NCBI RefSeq assembly: GCF_024806835.1
Contig: NZ_JANTYU010000001.1
Span: 434,001-498,000, forward strand
Length of the DNA stretch: 64,000 nucleotides
Direction: 5' to 3'
DNA from: Xanthomonas sp. 3793
Lineage (GTDB): Bacteria > Pseudomonadota > Gammaproteobacteria > Xanthomonadales > Xanthomonadaceae
Shown here: one piece after another, positions 55,232 to 63,969 of the stretch
Layout: every line of letters begins with the position of its first letter
Position numbering within the stretch: the stretch's first letter is position 1
Program-made: the position numbers and the translations under genes
Notes under the pieces: generated by a model
What the model was told of the DNA's origin: nothing
Database searches by the model: none
Seen by the model: the letters and a program-made list of their open reading frames with translations, nothing else

Positions 55232-55371
55232 CGCAGCAGTCCTTCAGAAGCGCTGGCGCTTCGACCTCGGTCCGCGCCAACGGTTCCGGCCTGGAGCAGG
55301 CGAGTGTTCGCTGCGGTTAAGCCATGCGACCCGGCGCCACTCCCGCGCCACATTCCCCGCACCCCGCGCGC

Positions 55372-57237
55372 CTAGATCCCTCGTGCCAGCCGGAAGCCGA
55401 TGCGCGCACTGGTGGTATCGGAGTCCTGCGATTGCCGCCAGGCCGCCCGCGTCTGCTGCGGCGAATTGGCCCAGCTGCCGCCGCGGATCATGCGCTGCCG
55501 GCAGCCGGGGTTGAACCACGCCGCACCGTCGGCCGGCGCGCGACGGTAGCTGGCATGCCAGCAGTCGGCCACCCACTCGCTCAGGTTGCCGCCCATGTCG
55601 TGCAGGCCCCAGGCGTTGGCGCGGAAGCTGCCGACCGGCGCCGGGCCCCAGAAGCCGTCGCCGTAGCCGACAAAGCCGTTATTCCAGTGCCGGCCGCTGC
55701 GCGAGACATCGTTGCCGCCGGTGAAGTTGCCCGCATCCAGCGGCGGCGAGCCGGCATTGCCCCAGGGATAGCGCCCGGTGGTGCCGGCGCGCACCGCGTA
55801 CTCGAACTCGGCCTCGCTGGGCACGTGGTAATGACGTCCGGTCTGTTCGGACAGCCATGACGCATAGGCTTCGGCGTCGCGGATGCTGACATGCATGACC
55901 GGGCTGTTGGGCGCGGCCTGCGCGCCGTTGTAGTCGGACTGCCAGTCCACGCCGCTGCGGCGGATGAAATTGCCGCTGCGCTCGTCGTACACCACTGAAT
56001 GGCCGCGCCGGGTGGCGCGAGGACGCGCGCCGGTGGCTTCGACGAATTGACGGAACTCGGCCACCGTCACCTCGGTGATCGAGAGCGCGAAGCCGCGCGC
56101 AAAGCGCACGTAGTGCGCCGGGCGCTCGTTGTCGGATGCGCCCGGCTCGGCATCGCCCGCCCCCATCTGGAACGCGCCATGCGGCACCACGATCATCTGC
56201 GGCCCGCGGCCACCGACCTTGAGCCCGTCGGTGAAGACCTGTCCGGGGCGGAAGCTGCCGTAGTGGGTGGCCAATTCCAGGCGACGCCGCAGATCGCCGG
56301 CCATCGGGTCGCCGGGGTCGGCAATGCGCAGCACTTCGGCGAGTTTCTCGCCGGCGGCCTTGAGCCCGCGCGGCGAGGTCAGATCGTGCAGCCCGGCATC
56401 GTGCAAGGCCGCGATCTGCCCGCGCCGGGTGCGCTCGATGCGCGCGCGTGCGTCGGCGATGGTGGGCGCGCGGTCGCGCACCTGCCCGGCCATCTGCAAC
56501 CAGTACCGTGCGCCGATGAAATCGGCGGCGTCGGCAGCCAGTTCGGCACGTTCCAGCAGGCTGCTTTCCACGGCGGCCAGTCCCTGGCGTGTGCGTGGGT
56601 TGTCCGGGTCCAGCTGCGCGGCATCGCGAAAATTCGCCAGCGCGCCATTGCCGTCTTCGCCCAGGCGACCACCGCGCAGGTCTTCTTCACCGGCGCGATT
56701 GAAACCGAGCACGCGTTGCGCAGTTTCCACCTCGCTCTGCAAGGCGCGTACCTTCGGGTCCTTGGGTGCGAGCGCCAGGGCCACGATGGCGAGCTCGCGC
56801 GCCTGTTCGAGCGCATCGTCCTGCCGATCGGTCTGTGCAACCAGCGCCCGGCCGCGTTCGATCAAGCGCGCGCGTGCCTGTTCCAGGCCGCGCCGACTGG
56901 CCGCATCCTTGCCGCCGCTGCGTTGTTCGATTGCCAGGTACAACGGGATCGCATCGTCCGCATCGCGATACAGGCGGTCGTCCTGCAAGGCCTGGTCGGC
57001 GCGCTTGCGTGCCTGCGCCACTGGCTCCTCGCCCAGATCCACCGTCGGCGGTTGCCACTGCGCGACCGTCTCGGCGGATTCTTCGCCACCGATGGACACA
57101 TTCGGCTTGCTCGCTTGCGCGGGCGCTACCGGCTGTCGCGCAGCGGCAGGCGCCGGCGCGGGGGCACGCGAACAGGCGCATATGCTCAGCACGACCAATG
57201 CCCACGCCGCGATCCGGTTGCCGCACTTGCCCACCAC
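55372..57237 (-). CDS. Lipoprotein with C-terminal SUMF1 (formylglycine-generating enzyme-like) domain
   Basis: Protein of 621 residues. A lipobox (LSICACS) gives a membrane-anchored, periplasm-facing protein. Residues about 60-330 are helical with TPR-like features (ARKRADQALQDDRLYRDADDAI, AQLDPDNPRTRQGLAAVE). Residues about 345-620 form a SUMF1 domain: MIVVPHGAFQMGAGD, ITEVTVAEFRQFVEAT, PVMHVSIRDAEAYASWLSEQTGRHYHVPSEAEFEYAVRAG, and MIRGGSW. The active-site cysteines of true formylglycine-generating enzymes are absent (RGGSWANSPQQTRAAW), so a binding or other enzymatic role is likely. It is divergent from rnd. Confidence 0.85.
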   Translation of the reverse strand: MVGKCGNRIAAWALVVLSICACSRAPAPAPAAARQPVAPAQASKPNVSIGGEESAETVAQWQPPTVDLGEEPVAQARKRADQALQDDRLYRDADDAIPLYLAIEQRSGGKDAASRRGLEQARARLIERGRALVAQTDRQDDALEQARELAIVALALAPKDPKVRALQSEVETAQRVLGFNRAGEEDLRGGRLGEDGNGALANFRDAAQLDPDNPRTRQGLAAVESSLLERAELAADAADFIGARYWLQMAGQVRDRAPTIADARARIERTRRGQIAALHDAGLHDLTSPRGLKAAGEKLAEVLRIADPGDPMAGDLRRRLELATHYGSFRPGQVFTDGLKVGGRGPQMIVVPHGAFQMGAGDAEPGASDNERPAHYVRFARGFALSITEVTVAEFRQFVEATGARPRATRRGHSVVYDERSGNFIRRSGVDWQSDYNGAQAAPNSPVMHVSIRDAEAYASWLSEQTGRHYHVPSEAEFEYAVRAGTTGRYPWGNAGSPPLDAGNFTGGNDVSRSGRHWNNGFVGYGDGFWGPAPVGSFRANAWGLHDMGGNLSEWVADCWHASYRRAPADGAAWFNPGCRQRMIRGGSWANSPQQTRAAWRQSQDSDTTSARIGFRLARGI

Positions 57238-57330
57238 CTGCTCCTTCCAGTGCTCTGCCGCACGACAGGCGATCGCGACGTTAGGCTATTCTGCGCGTTC
57301 TGCGCAAACCTCGCTGTCGACGGAAATCAC

Positions 57331-58425
57331 GTGCCCCATTGGATCACCCACCCCTCCGAGCTGAGCGAACGCCTGCAGGCATCGCGTCCGTCCCGCATTG
57401 GCCTGGATACCGAGTTCATTCGCGAACGCACCTACTGGCCGCAACTGGCGCTGGTGCAAATGGCCATCGGCGAGGAGATCCTGTTGATCGACCCGCTGAT
57501 CCCGGGCATGAACGAAGCGCTCAAGGAGTGGTTGACCGCCACCGACATCGTCAAGGTGATGCATAGCGCCAGCGAGGACCTGGTCACCTTCAGGTGCGCA
57601 TGCGGCGTCTTGCCGCGGCCGTTGTTCGACACCCAGATCGCTGCCGCGCTGGCCGGTATAGGCGGCGGCATGGGCTATCAGAAGCTGGTGCAGGAAGTGA
57701 CCGGCACCTTGCTGAGCAAGGGCGAGACGCGCTCGGACTGGATGCGTCGCCCGCTGTCGGCATCGCAACTGGAATACGCCGCCGATGATGTGCGTTACCT
57801 GTTCGCGATTCACGACGAGCTCACCGCCCTCCTTACCCAACAGGATCGCCTGGGCTGGCTGGCCGAAGACGCCGAGCGCCTGCTCGCCACGGTCGAGCAC
57901 GATGACGGCGAGCGCTGGCCGCATGTAAGCCTGCGCACTGCACAGTTTCTGGAGCCGGCGGCGCAACGTCGGCTGCTGCGGCTATTGCGCTGGCGCGACC
58001 TGCAGGCGCGTCAGAGCGACCGCCCGCGCAGCTGGATCCTGGACAACGAACTGGCCAGCCAGCTGGCGCGGTTTCCGCCGGCCGATCTGGACGCCCTGCT
58101 GCGCCAGTTCGACAAGTTTCCCAAGGCGCCACGCAAACTCGCCAATGCGGTGTGGGACGCGCTCAACACGCCGTTGCCCGACGAAGACACCGCACCGCTG
58201 GCGCAGGCCGCCACCGACGGCAACAAGGCCGTGCTCAGGCGCTTGCAGGATGCGGTGGCGCAGCGCAGCCGCGAGCTTGGCTTACCGGATGGTCTGCTCG
58301 CCTCGCGCCGGCATCTGGAAACCCTGATCGAGCAGCACAGCTGGCCCGCCGCACTGGGCCAGTGGCGTCGCCAGATGCTGGAAGCGCAGCTGATGCCGCT
58401 GCTGGCCGACACCACGGCGCCATAG
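57331..58425 (+). CDS. rnd: Ribonuclease D
   Basis: Protein of 364 residues. The DEDDy exonuclease domain (about 1-190) shows GLDTEFIRERTYWPQLALVQ, VKVMHSASEDL, DTQIAAALAG and the Tyr/Asp of LEYAADDVRYL. One or two HRDC domains follow. It trims the 3' ends of tRNA and other small RNAs. The start is a GTG at 57331 (VPHWITHPSEL), since the long frame upstream runs antisense to the SUMF1 gene; GGAA lies just before it. A hairpin follows the stop. Confidence 0.92.
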   Translation: MPHWITHPSELSERLQASRPSRIGLDTEFIRERTYWPQLALVQMAIGEEILLIDPLIPGMNEALKEWLTATDIVKVMHSASEDLVTFRCACGVLPRPLFDTQIAAALAGIGGGMGYQKLVQEVTGTLLSKGETRSDWMRRPLSASQLEYAADDVRYLFAIHDELTALLTQQDRLGWLAEDAERLLATVEHDDGERWPHVSLRTAQFLEPAAQRRLLRLLRWRDLQARQSDRPRSWILDNELASQLARFPPADLDALLRQFDKFPKAPRKLANAVWDALNTPLPDEDTAPLAQAATDGNKAVLRRLQDAVAQRSRELGLPDGLLASRRHLETLIEQHSWPAALGQWRRQMLEAQLMPLLADTTAP

Positions 58426-59017
58426 GCCCCGCGTGAGGCGAACGCAGACGACAACAGCCCGCAGCGATGCGGGCTGTTCCCAGGTGCGGTGCGCTGCTGG
58501 CGACGCGTTCGGGTCAGTCCTTGTCTTGCCCAACGGGCCAGGTCTTGCTGAAGACGATCGATCCCTGCCCCCGGGCCCTTGCGCTGGCGCCGCGACTTCT
58601 CCGGCACATTGCGCAAGCTGAAGCCATCGGTACGGTGCAGCCTGGGTCATTCCGACCACGGCAGCGGCAATGCGACCGGCGCACCGTCCCCAGGTGTTCA
58701 TCGCATGCGCCTTGCTCCGGAACCGCAGCGCATCGATTCCGTCGACAACAAAGCGATCACAGGCGCGTGGGCCGGTGCTCCACGTGTCCTCGCTCGTTGC
58801 GTGCTCCTGTATCTTCATGGCCGGGGTCGCTGGCCTGCGTGTAAGCTGGGCAGCGCCCGCAACGACAATGCGAAGGCGGCCGAGCAGCGCTTGTGAAAAG
58901 CGCTGTTCACGCCACGTGCAAGCACCAGCACACGCAGCGGTCTCCCCCGGGCCGCATGCCATAATGGCGCTCGCCCTAGGGCGGCGTCTCCACTCTTTAT
59001 TCCGAGGCCATACCTCT
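58426..59017. other. Long intergenic region before the H-NS-type gene
   Basis: 592 bp. It starts with the rnd terminator (58453-58478). Near the right end there is a CATAAT box at about 58968, a plausible -10 for the H-NS-type gene, followed by a GCCCTAGGGC palindrome. I find no frame with convincing start and bias between these points. Confidence 0.5.
58453..58478 (+). terminator. Hairpin terminator after rnd
   Basis: AACAGCCCGCA pairs perfectly with TGCGGGCTGTT around GCGA, 27 bp after the stop; the T tract is short. Confidence 0.8.
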
Positions 59018-59419
59018 GTGAGCAATACTTCTTCGAAACTGGATTCCATCGCGCAAGCCAAAGCCAAGCTGCTGGACGAGCTGCAGAAGCTGGAAGAACA
59101 GGAGAAAACCGAGCGCGCGAGCGAGGCATCCTCTGCGCATGCCACCATCGTGTCGCTGCTCGAGCAGTTTGCCGGCCATTTCAACACCAAGCAGCGCAAC
59201 GATATCGCGTCCTACCTGGGCGCCACCTCTGCGCGCAAGGAAGTGGTCAAGAGCGGCCGTAGCGAAGTGAAGCCGAAGTACGAACTGCCGCACACCGGCG
59301 AGACCTGGTCCGGCCGTGGCCGTACCCCGAAGGCCTTCGCGGCCTGGGAAGGCTCGGTGTCGTACAAGGAATGGAAGGCCAAGAACCCGGACCTCAAGTT
59401 CCCGCTGGTGCGCGAGTAA
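59018..59419 (+). CDS. H-NS family nucleoid-associated protein
   Basis: Protein of 133 residues starting at a GTG (VSNTSSKLDSIAQ). The N-terminal half is a charged coiled coil for oligomerisation (IAQAKAKLLDELQKLEEQ), and the C-terminal domain carries the core DNA-binding motif GETWSGRGRTPKAF, an AT-hook-like loop as in H-NS/BpH3/HvrA proteins. Xanthomonas H-NS-type proteins (for example the Xrv group in X. oryzae) influence virulence gene expression and silence AT-rich DNA; which member this is cannot be decided here. A tRNA-Ala gene follows 86 bp downstream. Confidence 0.85.
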   Translation: MSNTSSKLDSIAQAKAKLLDELQKLEEQEKTERASEASSAHATIVSLLEQFAGHFNTKQRNDIASYLGATSARKEVVKSGRSEVKPKYELPHTGETWSGRGRTPKAFAAWEGSVSYKEWKAKNPDLKFPLVRE

Positions 59420-59505
59420 TTCCTGGCGCTGGTGCGTCGGTTGGCGCGGTCCGCTGCCGGCCGCATTGGCGAACCGCGCGGCATGTGGTTAGAATCCAAG
59501 CACGT

Positions 59506-59581
59506 GGGGCGGTAGCTCAGCTGGGAGAGCGTCGCGTTCGCATCGCGAAGGTCGAGGGTTCGATCCCCTTCCGCTCCACCA
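59506..59581 (+). tRNA. tRNA-Ala (anticodon CGC)
   Basis: 76 nt with an encoded CCA. Acceptor stem GGGGCGG/CCGCTCC contains the G3:U70 wobble pair that identifies alanine tRNAs. D arm GCTC...GAGC, anticodon stem TCGCG/CGCGA with loop TTCGCAT (anticodon CGC, reading GCG codons), and T arm GAGGG TTCGATC CCCTT fit the cloverleaf, with a G-T pair in the T stem. Confidence 0.97.
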
Positions 59582-59596
59582 CCGCATCGAACCAAA

Positions 59597-59622
59597 AGCC
59601 TCGGACATCCACGTCCGGGGCT
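59597..59622 (+). terminator. Hairpin terminator after tRNA-Ala
   Basis: AGCCTCGGAC pairs with GTCCGGGGCT (one G-U pair), followed by CTTTCGTTT. Confidence 0.85.
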
Positions 59623-59733
59623 CTTTCGTTTCTGCCGATGCAAGCCAGCCGGACGGCCGGGGTGCAGGCCATGCCGCCGGTATCACATCGCGCGCGCTAA
59701 CGTCCGCCTCTCCATCACAGCGGACCCTTCGCC

Positions 59734-59910
59734 ATGAGCAACCAACAGCGCCAACCCGACAATGCCGGCGACGACGCCAGCGGCGTTTCCGACAGCCAGG
59801 AATCGCGCAAGCAGGACGAGGCGGCCAAGCAGCGTCCGGGCCAGGAAGACCTGAAAGTGCATGACGAGCACAGCCGCCGCCCCAAGGGCAATGCCGGCCA
59901 GGGCGAATGA
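59734..59910 (+). CDS. Small disordered hydrophilic protein (58 aa)
   Basis: I do not recognise the family. The frame starts MSNQQRQPDNAGDDASG and ends PKGNAGQGE; it has no hydrophobic segment and consists almost only of charged, polar and Gly residues, so it is predicted to be disordered. Support for coding is the strong G/C bias at third codon positions and the frame ending cleanly before the next promoter region. The ribosome site is weak. Similar small Asp/Lys/Gln-rich proteins are found as stress-related hypothetical proteins, but no function can be given. Confidence 0.6.
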   Translation: MSNQQRQPDNAGDDASGVSDSQESRKQDEAAKQRPGQEDLKVHDEHSRRPKGNAGQGE

Positions 59911-60112
59911 CTGCCACGCCCGAGGCTGGCAGGACTGCGGCGTCGGAGTGGAATCGCCAGCGCTTACCGCCGCCTGCCGATGTGGCAAGATCTTCAAACG
60001 TCGGCCGCCGGGGGTAGCCGACGTTTCAACGGACGGTATGGCGCACGCGATGGCAGCGACCATTGATGCAGACATTTGATCGCCTTGACGGCGCTTGTTG
60101 CAAAGGCCTTGC

Positions 60113-61198
60113 ATGCAGCTTCCAGACGCACCCGCGTTGCACCTGATCCACGCGACCTTGTTGCCGGGCGACGTTGGCGCCTTGCTGGGTGCGCGCGCAC
60201 CGGCCAATGAAGACGAGCGCCTGGCCACGCTGCACGCCTACCGGCTGCTGGATACCGCGCCCGAGCCGCAGTACGACGCGCTGGCCGCCGATGCCGCTGC
60301 GCTATGCCGCACGCCGATGGCGCTGATCTCGCTGGTCGACACGCAGCGGCAGTGGTTCAAGTCCAGGATTGGGATGCAGCCGAGCGAGACGCCACGCACG
60401 CTGTCGTTCTGCGCCCACGCCATCCTTGCGCCCGATCAGCTGATGGAAGTGGCCGACACGCATCTGGATGCGCGCTTCGTCAACAACGCGCTGGTCACCG
60501 GCGAGCCGCAGATCCGCTTCTACGCCGGCGCCCCGTTGCTGACGTCCGATGGCATTGCGCTGGGTACCTTGTGCGTGCTCGATCGCACGCCGCGGCGGCT
60601 GTCCGGTGCCGAGCGCGAAGCGTTACGGGCACTGGCGCGGCAGGTAGTGGACACCATCGAATTACGGCGTGCGGCCGAGCTGGTTGAGCTGGATGGGTTG
60701 CGCGACACGCTCACCGGTCTCTGGAACCGTGCAGGGTTGGAGCATGGCCTGCAAACGCTGCAAGACCCATGCGCCGCAGGGTCGGAATGGTCGCTGGGCT
60801 GTTTGCTGATCGATCTGGATGGCTTCAAGCGGCACAAGCTGCAAGCCGGCGTTGCCGCAGCGGAAGCGACGCTGGTGCAGGCAGCAAGACTGGTCGAAGC
60901 GCAGCTGCCGCCTGTCGCCATCGTGGCGCGGCTCGACTGCGATCGGTTGTGCGTGGCGATGCCGGCTGCGGCAGCGCCTGCTGCCATGCAGGCTGCCGGA
61001 GACATCCGCCAGGCGGTCGAGACCGCACGCTGGCCCACCGGTACGCTGACCGTCAGCATCGGGGTGGTCGATGTGCCCGCCGGCGAGACGCTCGACAGCA
61101 ACACCTTGCTGGCACGTGCACGGCATGCGCTGCAGGGCGCGATCTGCGCTGGACGCAATCGCGTGCAGCGGTTCAGCGGCTGGCATCTGCAAGGCTGA
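60113..61198 (+). CDS. GAF domain protein with degenerate GGDEF domain
   Basis: Protein of 361 residues without membrane segments. A GAF domain spans about 30-185 (ATLHAYRLLDTAPEPQYDALA, LISLVDTQRQWFKSRIGM, RTLSFCAHAIL, APLLTSDGIALGTLCVLD), as in many cytoplasmic sensor proteins. A GGDEF-like domain follows at about 195-360 (DTLTGLWNRAGLEHGL, LLIDLDGFK), but the signature is LDCDRL and the domain is shortened, so diguanylate cyclase activity is not expected. It could bind c-di-GMP, GTP or a partner. The ATG at 60113 has AAAGG seven bases upstream. Confidence 0.85.
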   Translation: MQLPDAPALHLIHATLLPGDVGALLGARAPANEDERLATLHAYRLLDTAPEPQYDALAADAAALCRTPMALISLVDTQRQWFKSRIGMQPSETPRTLSFCAHAILAPDQLMEVADTHLDARFVNNALVTGEPQIRFYAGAPLLTSDGIALGTLCVLDRTPRRLSGAEREALRALARQVVDTIELRRAAELVELDGLRDTLTGLWNRAGLEHGLQTLQDPCAAGSEWSLGCLLIDLDGFKRHKLQAGVAAAEATLVQAARLVEAQLPPVAIVARLDCDRLCVAMPAAAAPAAMQAAGDIRQAVETARWPTGTLTVSIGVVDVPAGETLDSNTLLARARHALQGAICAGRNRVQRFSGWHLQG

Positions 61199-61526
61199 TA
61201 CCCGCTCGCGCTGCGCTGCTTGAACTAACCTTACTTCGTGCAGTGAGCAGCAGTGGGTGCACGCCAGGCACGCCGGACCGCCCACACACGCAGCTGCGTG
61301 ACGCGTGCATCGACGCGCCCTCGGAGATCTGAGCCAGAGTGCCACCGTACGTCGCCAGTTGCGTGGGCGAAAAACGACGGGCGACCTGTTGCCTGCGTAC
61401 GCTGCCCAACCGACGCGACCCGGTCACGGCTCAAGGCGACTCACGCTGCGCAGTCTGCTCCCTGCACGCTGACAGTCGCCTGCACGCTCAATCGACCGGC
61501 ATGGCGCGCCATGACTCACGCGACCC
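61199..61526. other. Intergenic region between convergent GAF/GGDEF and cheW genes
   Basis: 328 bp. No hairpin terminator, RNA gene or coding frame stands out. Confidence 0.5.
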
Positions 61527-62036
61527 TCAGGCAGCCAGCGCGTCGGCGTTGCCGGCAATCTCGTCCACCTGTAGCACCTGCTCCATCTCCAGCAGCACCA
61601 CGAAGCGCTCGCCCACCTTGCCCATGCCACGCAGCAGGTCGCGGCGGATATGCGTGCCGAAGGCCGGCGCCGCTTCGATGTCCTGATCGGCCAGTTCGAT
61701 CACCGCGTTGACCGCATCGACCAGCACCCCGATCACCTGCGGTCCCTGCGCCTGTTCGGTGGCCAGGATCACGATGCAGCTGCGCTTGTTGATGGCGCTG
61801 TCGGCACGCCCGAGCCGCGCCTGCAGGTCCACCACCGGCACCACTGCGCCGCGCAGGTTGATCACCCCGCGCACGCAGGCCGGCATCGATGGCACCGGCG
61901 TCGGGGCGCGGTACTGGATGATTTCGCGAATGCCAAGAATGCTGGTGGCGAAGGTTTCGCCGTCCAGCTGGAAGGTCAGGTACTGGGCCGCCGCATCGGC
62001 GTCGCCAGGCATCACATCGGGGGTCTGTGCAGTCAT
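61527..62036 (-). CDS. cheW: Chemotaxis coupling protein CheW
   Basis: Protein of 169 residues consisting of one CheW domain: QYLTFQLDGETFATSILGIREIIQY, PACVRGVINLRGAVVPVVDLQ, IVILATEQAQG, and GVLVDAVNAVIELADQDIE. It links chemoreceptors to the kinase CheA at the membrane. It starts 11 bp after the stop of the chemoreceptor gene, so both are on one transcript. No cheA is in the window. Confidence 0.94.
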   Translation of the reverse strand: MTAQTPDVMPGDADAAAQYLTFQLDGETFATSILGIREIIQYRAPTPVPSMPACVRGVINLRGAVVPVVDLQARLGRADSAINKRSCIVILATEQAQGPQVIGVLVDAVNAVIELADQDIEAAPAFGTHIRRDLLRGMGKVGERFVVLLEMEQVLQVDEIAGNADALAA

Positions 62037-62047
62037 CGATCGGTCTC

Positions 62048-63706
62048 TCAGAAGCGGGCGAACTGGCCTTCGTCCGGGCCCTCGGACATCGCGTACGCCG
62101 GTGCGGCATTGCTGCGCCAGCCGCGCGCACCGGTCGCACGTACCGGGCGTGCGACCGCCGCCTTGCCGCGCTTGGGCGGCGTGCTCACAGGCCCCTGCCC
62201 GCCCAGGCGGAAGAACGCCATGCTCTGCTGCAGCTGCTCGGCCTGCGCGCTCATTTCTTCGGCGGTGGCGGCCAGTTCTTCGGACGCGCTGGCGTTCTGC
62301 TGGGTGGTCTGGCTCAACTGCACCACCGCCGAGTTGATCTGGCTCACGCCCGAGGATTGTTCTTCGGATGCGGCGGAAATTTCCTGCACCAGATCCGAGG
62401 TGCGCTTGATGCTGGGCACGATGGTGTCGAGCAGGCGGCCGGCGCGGTCGGCCAGCTCCACACTGGAACTGGCCACCTCGCCGATTTCCTGCGCGGCCAC
62501 CTGGCTGCGTTCGGCCAGCTTGCGCACTTCGGCGGCAACCACCGCAAATCCCTTGCCATGCTCGCCGGCACGCGCCGCTTCGATGGCGGCATTGAGCGCC
62601 AGCAGATTGGTCTGATAGGCGATGTCGTCGATGATGCCGATCTTCTGCGCGATCTGCTTCATCGCCTGGGTGGTGGCGACCACCGCTTCGCCACCTTCGA
62701 TGGTTTCCCTGGCAGCCTGGGTGGCCATGCCATCGGTGATGCGGGCGTTCTCGGTGTTCTGGCTGATCGATGCGGTCATCTGCTCCAGCGAGGCGCTGGT
62801 TTCTTCCACGCCGGCCGCCTGTTCGCTGGCGGCCTGCGACAACGACTGCGCAGTGGCGCTGACTTCTTCGGAGGCGCTGGCCAGGGTCTCGGCGCTGGTA
62901 TTGACCTCGCCCACCACCTGCGACAGCTTCTGCACCATGGTGCGCATGGCTTCGAGCAGCTGCGCGGTCTCGTCGCGACCATGCACGTCGATGCGCATGG
63001 TCAGATCGCCCTCGGACAAGCCGTTGGCGACCGTGACGGCGCGCCGGATCGGGCCGGTGACGCTGCGGCTGATCACCACGCCAAGCACCGCGCCGAGCAG
63101 CACGCCGCCACAGATGATGGCTACCAGCAGTTTGGAACTGCGCGCGTGGATGGCGCCGGTTTCGGCGTTGGCCGAGGCCGCGCTGCGCTCGCGCAGGCCG
63201 CTCAGGTCCGTCATCAGGTTATCCACCTCATCCGAGCTTGCGCGGACCGCACGCGACAACGCGGCCAGTTCCGGATTGGCTTCGCGCAAGGCCTCACGGT
63301 TGGCGGCCTCGATGAAACGGCCGCGCTCGTCCAGATACTTCTGCCAGGCGCGGTCGAACTGCGCGAGCTTGTTCTTGCCCTCTTCGGTCTGGAAGCTGCC
63401 GCGCGCACGGGTCATGTAATCGACCACCTTGGCGGTGTACTTGTCGATGTTCTGCACATGCGACTGGCGCTCTTCCGCGCTGCTGGCCAGCAGCAGGTTG
63501 GCGCGCGCGCGGCCGGCATAGATCAGGTTGATGTTGGCTTCCTTGACGTTGGACAGGCCCAGCAATTCGCGCTCGTACAGCGAGGTCGACAGGTCGCTGA
63601 TGCGTCCAGAGTTCGAATAGCCCACCCACCCGATGCAAGCGCCGATCGCCGAGACGATCAGAAACGCCACGATCAGCCGGGTTCCGATTTTGAAGTTGCC
63701 TAACAT
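62048..63706 (-). CDS. Methyl-accepting chemotaxis protein
   Basis: Protein of 552 residues. Membrane helix at about 10-30, a periplasmic four-helix-bundle sensor (about 32-190), second helix at about 192-212, HAMP at about 213-265, and a cytoplasmic signalling coiled coil with the hairpin region ([27 protein letters not shown]). The C-terminus ends in GQFARF and lacks the NWETF-type pentapeptide that tethers CheR, so adaptation probably depends on other receptors. The ligand is unknown. It is preceded by a sigma-28-like promoter and followed by cheW. Confidence 0.93.
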   Translation of the reverse strand: MLGNFKIGTRLIVAFLIVSAIGACIGWVGYSNSGRISDLSTSLYERELLGLSNVKEANINLIYAGRARANLLLASSAEERQSHVQNIDKYTAKVVDYMTRARGSFQTEEGKNKLAQFDRAWQKYLDERGRFIEAANREALREANPELAALSRAVRASSDEVDNLMTDLSGLRERSAASANAETGAIHARSSKLLVAIICGGVLLGAVLGVVISRSVTGPIRRAVTVANGLSEGDLTMRIDVHGRDETAQLLEAMRTMVQKLSQVVGEVNTSAETLASASEEVSATAQSLSQAASEQAAGVEETSASLEQMTASISQNTENARITDGMATQAARETIEGGEAVVATTQAMKQIAQKIGIIDDIAYQTNLLALNAAIEAARAGEHGKGFAVVAAEVRKLAERSQVAAQEIGEVASSSVELADRAGRLLDTIVPSIKRTSDLVQEISAASEEQSSGVSQINSAVVQLSQTTQQNASASEELAATAEEMSAQAEQLQQSMAFFRLGGQGPVSTPPKRGKAAVARPVRATGARGWRSNAAPAYAMSEGPDEGQFARF

Positions 63707-63814
63707 TGGGAAGTTCTCTTGAGTGATGCGTGGGCTGCATGCGGTGCATGGGCAATCGACGGTGCTGCGCGTGCCGATCGCACGCTGCGGACTCGTCTAA
63801 CCAATCGTTGATAG

Positions 63815-63841
63815 CTATCGGCGATGGCGAAACACGCTTGA
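63815..63841 (-). promoter_or_regulatory. Sigma-28 (FliA) type promoter of mcp-cheW
   Basis: On the minus strand TCAAGCGT (63834-63841) is followed after exactly 11 bases by GCCGATAG (63815-63822). The consensus is TAAAGTTT-N11-GCCGATAA; the -10 matches at 7 of 8 positions and the -35 at 5 of 8. It lies about 110 bp before the mcp ATG. The rest of the 294-bp region 63707-64000 shows only the palindrome at 63949. Confidence 0.72.
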
Positions 63842-63948
63842 GATGTGGCCCCTCGTACAGCGCCCATTTATGCAGACGGATATGCGGTTTTGTGACAGGG
63901 CTGGCGCTCCTGACCCGGCTTGTTCGGAAAAACCCTACCCCTGATTGA

Positions 63949-63969
63949 CGGACTGTCCGGGACAGTCCG
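63949..63969. repeat. Perfect 10-bp palindrome with 1-nt centre
   Basis: CGGACTGTCC, one G, then GGACAGTCCG. It lies upstream of the sigma-28-like promoter and near the window edge. It could be an operator for a neighbouring gene outside the window or part of a terminator. Confidence 0.6.

Noticed and set aside
53804-55375. 523-codon plus-strand frame opposite the VirJ-like gene
   Set aside because: Composition typical of antisense frames; the opposite strand has VirJ motifs and a signal peptide.
58282-59199. 305-codon minus-strand frame between rnd and the H-NS-type gene
   Set aside because: Overlaps both supported genes on the other strand, with no ribosome site, motif or signal peptide.
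59506-59581. Integration site at the tRNA-Ala gene
   Set aside because: No integrase, no duplicated tRNA 3' end and no foreign-looking genes were found next to it.
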